Part shown: piece by piece, positions 57,599 through 64,000 of the stretch
Layout of the letters: every line of letters starts with the position of its first letter
How positions within the stretch are numbered: the first letter of the stretch is position 1
Assembly (NCBI RefSeq): GCF_020921035.1
Contig: NC_063156.1
Location: forward strand, 7,564,001-7,628,000
Direction of reading: 5' to 3'
Source of the DNA: Rhodamnia argentea
Lineage: Eukaryota > Streptophyta > Magnoliopsida > Myrtales > Myrtaceae
DNA length: 64,000 nt
Notes under the pieces: model-generated
Seen by the model: the letters and a program-made list of their open reading frames with translations, nothing else
The model's database searches: none
What the model was told of the DNA's origin: nothing
Translations under genes and position numbers: made by a program

Positions 57599-59641
57599 AT
57601 GGCGGTGACACCGTGGGCCTTCCCGCCGCGGAAGCGGCGGCCCTCGGCCGGAGCCTTCGTCTCGCCGAGGCTCTCCGACGTCGAGCTCGTCCAGTCTCTC
57701 GTCCACCTCTCTCAGGAGATCGCGTCCCTCGACCCATTTCAGTACCTCCTCAGGTCGTGCTCGCTCTCCATCGTCCGCAGGGTCAACCTCCTCGCGGTCC
57801 TGTTCGAGGAGCTGCTGCGGAAGCCGGCGAGCTATGGCTCCCCGTCGGCGGTGCTCTGCTTCGAGGAGATGTACATTCTGCTGCAGAGGATCAGGACGCT
57901 GATCGAGGACTGCTCCAACGGGAGCAAGATGTGGCTGCTCTCGCAGGTCGAGCTCGTGTCCGACAGCTTCCGCGAGCTCAACGCCGATTTGACCACCTTG
58001 CTCGACGTGTTCCCGGTCGGGGAGGCTGAATTGAGCGACGACGTCGAAGAGCTCGTGGCTCTGATCAAGAACCAGCCTTCGCGGGACAGGGCTCGCGTCG
58101 ATCCGAGGGACGACGATCTCAGGCGCGACGTGCTCGCGATGCTGCACGGCATCGAGAGGGAGGTCGTGCCTGATCAAGCCAAGCTCGCCGCCGTCTTAGA
58201 GAGCCTGGGGCTGCGCGATTCGTCGAGCTGCAGAGCAGAGATGGAGAGCCTCGAGGAGGAGGTCCAGAATCAGAGCGACGAGAAGGCAAAATCGCAGGCA
58301 ATCGCGCTGATCGGGCTCGTCCGGTACGCGAAGTGCGTGCTCTACGGAGGATCGACGCCGCCGAAGCCGCCGGCCGAGTTCCGGCTGCGGAAGTCGGCGT
58401 CGAGCGTCGCGCTGCCGGCGGACTTCCGGTGCCCCATCACGCTGGACCTGATGCGGGACCCGGTCGTCGTGGCGACCGGCCAGACGTACGATCGCGAGTC
58501 CATCAGCCTTTGGATCCAATCGGGGCACAACACGTGCCCCAAGACAGGTCAGACCCTGGCCCACTCGAACCTCATCCCCAACCGCGCGTTGAAGAATCTG
58601 ATCTCTCTGTGGTGCCGCGAGCAGAGGATACCCTTCGAAGCCTCCGGCGACACCACAAGGGCCCGCGGTGGCGTGAGGAGCAAAGCTGCGATCGAGGCGA
58701 CCAAGATGACGGTGTCATTCCTGGGCCGAAAATTGTCCGGCTGCCCGCCGGCGGAGATCGCCGACAGCGTTGTCCACGAGCTTCGGGTGCTCGCCAAGTC
58801 CGACACTGAGAGCCGGGCCTGCATCGCGGAGGCCGGAGCCATCCCCCAGCTAGTGCGGTACTTAGGCTCAGACTTCGCCTCGGAGTATCCGAGCCTACAG
58901 GTCAACGCCATCACGACTATACTCAACCTGTCAATCCTGGAGACAAACAAGGCTCGGATAATGGAGACGGAAGGCGCTCTCAACGGAGTCATCGAGGTCC
59001 TGCGCTCTGGCACCACGTGGGAGGCGAAGGGCAACGCCGCCGCCACGATATTCAGCCTCTCCAGCGTACATTCCTACATGAAACGGCTCGGGAGGAATAA
59101 GCGTGTCGTGAAGGGACTGATGGACTTGGTCCGGGACGGCCACGGCGGCGCCAGGAGGGACGCGCTCGCGGCGATTTTGAATTTGGCGGGAGACAGGGAG
59201 GCGGTCGGGAATCTGCTGGAGGGAGGGATGGTGGAGATGGTGTGCGACGTGATGGAGAGCCTGCAGGAGGAGGCGGTGACCATCCTCGAGGCGGTGGTGA
59301 AGCGGGGCGGGCTGGTGGCGGTCACGGCGGCCTACGGCGCTATCAGGAAGCTGGGCACGGTGCTGAGAGAAGGGTCAGAGCGGGCTCGGGAGAGTGCCGC
59401 GGCGACCCTCGTCATGATATGCCGGAAAGGCGGATCGGACGCCGTGGTGGAGCTGGCGACGTTGCCGGGGATCGAGAGGGTCATATGGGAGATGATGGGG
59501 ATGGGGACCGGGAGAGCGAAGAGGAAGGCAGCCAGCCTACTGAGGATACTCCGGCGATGGGCGGCGGGATTGGACAGCGATCTGGTGGATTCTGGTTACA
59601 CGGCCAACGGGGCCACGACGAGGATAATGTTGCCGAGCTAA
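57599..59641 (+). CDS. PUB16: U-box/armadillo E3 ubiquitin ligase, PUB16-like
   Basis: Intronless, 680 residues, GC-rich unlike its flanks. The open frame continues upstream to 57239, but the start is placed at 57599: MAVTPWAFPPRKRRP matches the family start and the upstream part is a CT-rich leader. Order: U-box N-terminal domain (about 27-250); U-box (about 272-348) with ADFRCPITLDLMRDPVVVAT, GQTYDRESISLWI and the CPKTGQ turn; then armadillo repeats (about 385-660) such as AIPQLVRYLGS and QVNAITTILNLS. It should transfer ubiquitin from an E2 to substrates recognised by the armadillo part, in cytoplasm or nucleus. Length and architecture match Arabidopsis PUB16 (At5g01830); the symbol is by similarity only. 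Confidence 0.93.
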   Translation: MAVTPWAFPPRKRRPSAGAFVSPRLSDVELVQSLVHLSQEIASLDPFQYLLRSCSLSIVRRVNLLAVLFEELLRKPASYGSPSAVLCFEEMYILLQRIRTLIEDCSNGSKMWLLSQVELVSDSFRELNADLTTLLDVFPVGEAELSDDVEELVALIKNQPSRDRARVDPRDDDLRRDVLAMLHGIEREVVPDQAKLAAVLESLGLRDSSSCRAEMESLEEEVQNQSDEKAKSQAIALIGLVRYAKCVLYGGSTPPKPPAEFRLRKSASSVALPADFRCPITLDLMRDPVVVATGQTYDRESISLWIQSGHNTCPKTGQTLAHSNLIPNRALKNLISLWCREQRIPFEASGDTTRARGGVRSKAAIEATKMTVSFLGRKLSGCPPAEIADSVVHELRVLAKSDTESRACIAEAGAIPQLVRYLGSDFASEYPSLQVNAITTILNLSILETNKARIMETEGALNGVIEVLRSGTTWEAKGNAAATIFSLSSVHSYMKRLGRNKRVVKGLMDLVRDGHGGARRDALAAILNLAGDREAVGNLLEGGMVEMVCDVMESLQEEAVTILEAVVKRGGLVAVTAAYGAIRKLGTVLREGSERARESAAATLVMICRKGGSDAVVELATLPGIERVIWEMMGMGTGRAKRKAASLLRILRRWAAGLDSDLVDSGYTANGATTRIMLPS

Positions 59642-62422
59642 CATCGGTTCATTCAATTATTTGTAAAGTTTCATTGGATTTAATTTATTTCTTTCTTTTG
59701 CCAAATCAAATGAAAGCCAATTCTCTCGTATAGTTCAATTCATTTCACAATCGGTCTCAATTTTCCTACTGACGTTATATATGCAATTCAAAATTGGCAA
59801 AATGAGATGGCTATGATGCTTTGAAACTCTTCCTTACAAACCACTGTATCTCGAAAGTTGGGATAATTGTCCAAAAAGTTCTAAACATGCAATACGGCGG
59901 TCAATTCACTCATTAGCATGTTAATTGTGCCAATTTAGTCCTAACCTTTTTTATCACTTGCCAATTTAGTCCTAAATTTTTTGACAATTTACCAATTTAA
60001 TTCTAAACCTTTTGACAATTTGTCAATATCCAAATTGAAAAAATTCCAAAAGGTTGAAGACTAAATTGACATAATTAAAAGGTTTAAGACTAAATTGGCA
60101 GATTGTCATAAGATTTAGGTCTAAATCGGCATAATTAGAAAATTTTAGAACTGAGCTGGTCATCCTACAATAGGTTTAGGACGCTTTAGGCAACTATTCC
60201 TTTATCGATTATATCACAAGTAAAGCATTGTCCTTTAGTGAATATTTAACACAGCCCAAATCAAATGCTGACGCTGATAAATATGTTCTCGTTTTGGCTT
60301 TACTTGATGATATGACTATAATCTTTATTATTTTTATTGTGCCCCACTTGATGATAGATACGTTCTTTGTCCTAAGCTGAAATTAGGTTAATCTAGTTGC
60401 GTAACTATAATTACTAGTTGATTTTAGTGCTATTCCATCTACTTCCTAGAATTTGATGCCTACCGATTTCGAGACTGGATAAGGATGTTTGGATGTCAGT
60501 ATCTCTACACGACGATAGATATGAGGACGTCGAACCTAGACACGCATTATAAACCGCCGCAAATGGAGCGGGAGATCTCGATGTGTACTTATCACCGAAT
60601 TTAATAATCGGTCACCGAATGTTTATAATGACAGATTTGTTCTTGAGAGATGAGAGTATGCCTTTAGCCAAAGTTTGTGCTTTGCTATTTCTAGTTGTGT
60701 TGTGTTATATAGATGCTCGAACCACGCGAACTTGAACGTGGTGACCACTTATGTGAGGAAGTAAGAAAAGATCCATTTTTTCCCATGTATATGAAATAAC
60801 TTAAAGGATACCATACCTTTGGAAATAGAGTATTGTACTTTAGATTATGCATATGCTAATCGAGTCATTGTATGTTATGCGGAAAAATATGTATGTTATA
60901 AAATCTTGAATTATTAGATGAAACCGTGGTATAATATTTAAATAAATTAACGCTTCTCTTCACGCACGCGTTGGACTTTACCCTAAGCCTATGGCGTGGA
61001 AATATGTAATTGGGGAGGTAAATAGGGACTTGAAAAGATTTGAACTGTGGACCTCTTACTCTAATATCACGTGAAATTTTGTGAGATCGTCGCCAACTGT
61101 TCTAAAAGTTTAAGCTGTTATATGAATGCGCGATTCAATATTTAGATATTCCAACGGTCTAGTGCGAGTTTACTTCGCGGATTAGGTGATTGAATATATA
61201 TTGTCCATACTAAATGCCATTTAGAGAGTTTTGATTTGAAAGGCCATTTGGGATGGCTTAGCCTAGCCAAACCCTTTTAAGTTAGAGGGCTTGGCACGTG
61301 GCAACGCTTCATTGGCTCGTGTCTTCATGAAACTTGGCAAGTCATTATTGGCCAATGTCGCATGGTAATCCTCTCTATTGTCCACCCTAGTCCTCTCACT
61401 ATGAAGTATCCTAGTAGTTCATTCGAGTTACTTGTGGAATTTCGGGACACCTAAACTGTTGGTAGTGCGTTACACATATGATGGGCTTTCGTGTATGATG
61501 AAGAGGGTGAAAATGACAAGAAAAGGAGATTGGATCCACGTCAAAGCAAGCTGTTTAAGATTAGGCCAGTCAAAACGGATTATAAATCTATTAATTATTT
61601 CATATATGATGAGCCGAGTTATTATATGATTTGGTAATATTTAATAAATGCGTTTAAACATAATATTAGTGCTAAATGAGTCATTAATGTATTGTAAATG
61701 GATCATAAATAGGTTTATAACTTATATAGATCCAACTCACTCCTATGATTTTCTCTTCATTCTCAAACGCCTTAAGTTGATCTCGCACTCACTTGGTCCG
61801 TACTCTCATTTCAGCTTTGATATGAGTTTTTCTAAATTAAATTAAATATGTAAGGAATATGAGTTGGGTCGGATATTAATTGGATATGGATCAAATCAAT
61901 TATGGATCACTAGATTTGCATTATATGAAAATTAGTAAAAAAAATTTAAATGAGTCTATTTGGGTCGGATCATCGATCCGATCCGATCCACTTGTTCATG
62001 AGTCTAGTTAAGACGGACAAGATCCTAATCAAAGTGTGATTAAGTTGGCAAGCTGCATCATGCGCCGCCATTGCAGTTGGAGTGACCGCGTTGGGACGGC
62101 TGGGATGACCATCGGGGTCAACCGCTAAACTCGGCGGCTTCGCGATAGGCCACGTTAGAAATGGCTAAAAAGTCAAAGTAACCAAAACGCGATAGCAATT
62201 TTAGCAGACTTTGACTTTCAAACTCGCACAGCTGCAATGCTGCAGCCGATGGAGAGAGACCTACCGCGTCGGATCATTGATTAAGTCCTCCTCCTTATAA
62301 TGGCGAATCCCAGTTTTGCGTTTTAGCCATCGTTACAGTCTCTCTCTCTCTCTCTCACTAGATCGCTCCGACAAGACGCACCCCCGCATCGGCCTTCTTA
62401 CTTCTTCTCGGGACGTACCACA
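59642..62422. other. Spacer with a foldback MITE near 59865-60205
   Basis: No gene recognised. 59865-60205 is an inverted repeat: GGATAATTGTCCAAAAAGTT on the left and, from the right, GGAATAGTTGCCTAAAGCGT; the arms repeat CCAATTTAGTCCTAA and its inverse. It belongs to the broad family seen at 28826 and 17303. No clear target duplication. Confidence 0.6.
62116..62216 (+). promoter_or_regulatory. Three W-box motifs upstream of the IDA-like gene
   Basis: GGTCAA at 62116-62121, AGTCAA at 62171-62176 and TTGACT at 62211-62216 each match TTGAC[C/T] on one strand, the WRKY-binding core. TATAATGG near 62296 is a candidate TATA region, and a (CT)n leader follows at 62338-62356. Confidence 0.55.
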
Positions 62423-62701
62423 ATGATGGGCTCGAAAGAGATCTTGGTCGTCGCGGTGGTCCTGGCGATGATCGCGTCCCGAGCTTCGAGCACGAGGCTC
62501 CTGGCGAACGACGACCAGGTTCGGTCCCGTCAAGAGAGTGCAGGCCGCGAGCTGGCCTTGCACCTCACTTTTCGGAGGGAGAGCGGTTCCTCGTCCAGGG
62601 ATCGTAAGATGGAGGACAAGTTCCTGCTGCTGAATTCGCTTCCAAGGGGGCGAGTCCCGCCTTCCGGCCCGAGCAAGCGCACCAACAACTTGATCGGCTG
62701 A
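62423..62701 (+). CDS. IDA-like secreted peptide precursor (IDL6/7 type)
   Basis: Single exon, 92 residues. A signal peptide (about 1-23, MMGSKEILVVAVVLAMIASR) is followed by a variable Arg/Ser-rich middle. The C-terminal motif LPRGRVPPSGPSKRTNN (about 73-89) is the extended PIP domain of the INFLORESCENCE DEFICIENT IN ABSCISSION family (consensus around PxxPSGPSKRxN). The processed peptide is expected to signal through HAESA-type receptor kinases at the cell surface, in cell separation or stress responses. The missing His after KR (Thr here) and the xVPPSGPS form are closer to IDL6/IDL7 than to IDA. Either of two adjacent ATGs (62423, 62426) could start it. Confidence 0.82.
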   Translation: MMGSKEILVVAVVLAMIASRASSTRLLANDDQVRSRQESAGRELALHLTFRRESGSSSRDRKMEDKFLLLNSLPRGRVPPSGPSKRTNNLIG

Positions 62702-63887
62702 TGCCGTTTGCAAAACGTTGTGATTCTTTCCATTCGCTTCGTGCCTCGATTCTTTCATTCATTCTTTCTCGTGCCGTGCGAATTGGGCACGGCCATATGT
62801 ATACGTAAGAGACTCGTATACTTTAGTGTAAACTCAGTCAAAAGGTCAAAAGGATTTGAGTTTCGTTAATTCCTTCGAGGTATATCGGATTGTTCAAGAC
62901 GTGAATGATGACGATCTTCTAGAGCGATGAACACGGAACTTGCGTTGTTTCATACGTAGCAGACCTTGTTGACGCCTGAATTCGATCTGTCGGACTTCGG
63001 TCGGGCCAACCCTCCAATCTTTATGTCAAAAACCTTGAAAATTTCTTTACATTCTGGCCGCAACAGCGGGGTTTATCCTATGGGCTTGGGCTGGGTTAGC
63101 CCAACATGGGTTAGCCCCTCAAATTATCTTCCCTCTCGCACGGACATGTTTGAGTATATCCGATGACTTGGTTGAATTCAAACCTGGACTGGGAATTCCG
63201 AATGCCGTGGTTGCTCAGAAGCCTCCTAACTAAACAGATGAACAAACAAGGTGTGCAAAGATCAAATATGTCTGATGCCACTCACTGTCGCTAAAGTGAA
63301 TCAGCAATTCTTATAAGCTGCTGCCGTTCTCATTTCTAGAGCGTCACGTCGCGCCGCGGCGACATCGTGTTCCTCGCGAATGTGATCTTTCCAGGTAAAA
63401 TTAATATTGGCCTCGTATTTCTGGGAGATGAAATCAGCCAACCACATGTCTTCGTACCTCTTCATCTTCTTTTAGAGTTGGTCCCCTGCTCTGTTGCCAT
63501 TTTACTATCTTTAATGCAGTGAAGGAAGAATGAATTGCAGAACGAGCAGCATGATTCTATAGTTCCGTCCAAACTGGGCACATGAGGCTAGAAGATATTG
63601 GGCCAATCTTCGAGACAGAAAATGATGGGTTGCGAGGGAAAAGTGGCCTCAAATGGCTGATCCAATTTAGGACTCTCCTGCTCGAATTCCGGCCGTTCAA
63701 TCGCTCTCGAAACTCCTCGCCGGTGGCGGGCATGCAGATCGTGCAATCGAGCGGCTCTCCCGTCTCTCTCCTCTTACGAGGCGCTAGTCGACACGACCAT
63801 GCAATCGTCATTTAAAAGGGTGCGGAACAGGATGGATTTTGCTACTGCCCGTTGCCGTTGTTACCTGGTTGAATTGAATCGCAAAAT

Positions 63888-63922
<35 letters not shown>

Positions 63923-64000
63923 CGCGTGCTTTTTTTTTCCCCTGCACAAGATCAAGACGTTCAAGGTTGTGGCCAAAACACGACCAGGGAGCTCGTGAAC
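62702..64000. other. Window end, no gene recognised
   Basis: 3' flank of the IDA-like gene and unassigned sequence. Overlapping ORFs at 63557-63811 (-) and 63582-63815 (+) mirror each other and show no domain. A (GA)n tract lies at about 63892-63920, possibly the leader or promoter of a gene beyond the window. Confidence 0.45.

Noticed and set aside
57378..59325. Multiple long ORFs in other frames of the U-box gene
   Set aside because: Shadows of a GC-rich coding region; none shows a domain.

Overview
The window is nuclear DNA from a flowering plant. Genes carry short exons with GT-AG or GC-AG introns, intergenic space is AT-rich, and there are many small inverted-repeat elements plus a decayed Copia retrotransposon. 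Protein content (class III peroxidases, mitochondrial aspartate aminotransferase, a plant saposin-B protein, a PUB16-like U-box protein, an IDA-like peptide) points to a woody eudicot. The repeat style reminds me of Myrtaceae (Eucalyptus), but that is an impression and not a test.

Layout. 1-1768 (+) holds the last three exons of a small bHLH/ACT-like regulator whose start lies upstream of the window. About 4190-31230 is a tandem duplication of a unit of roughly 7 kb, each copy carrying one class III peroxidase gene. Unit A (about 4190-11215, gene 8554-10345) is compact. Unit B (about 11216-31230, gene 27907-29990) has grown to about 20 kb by insertions: a minus-strand Copia element (17754-23236, TSD TTTCT) nested in a foldback MITE, a TTA-flanked Harbinger-like element with another MITE nested in it, a 626-bp element with TTC duplications, a 577-bp MITE inside intron 2 of the peroxidase gene, and others. 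For three of these, unit A preserves the empty target site.

31300-32830 is a GC-rich degenerate minisatellite region. 34183-37484 (+) is a nine-exon mitochondrial aspartate aminotransferase with a tandemly duplicated 3' flank. 40632-42871 (+) is a secreted protein with two saposin-B domains. 44095-49178 (-) is a large membrane-anchored, zinc-ribbon, charged-coil protein (NST1-like in plant annotation). 57599-59641 (+) is an intronless U-box/armadillo E3 ligase. 62423-62701 (+) is a secreted IDA-like signalling peptide with W-box motifs upstream. The last 1.3 kb has no gene I can recognise.

The genes are separate housekeeping, cell-wall and signalling loci and do not form one pathway. Nothing resembles a CRISPR, phage or operon-type system. 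The most informative content is the duplicated peroxidase locus, with its paired GC-AG introns and datable insertions, and the asymmetric Copia LTRs with a triplicated 264-bp block.
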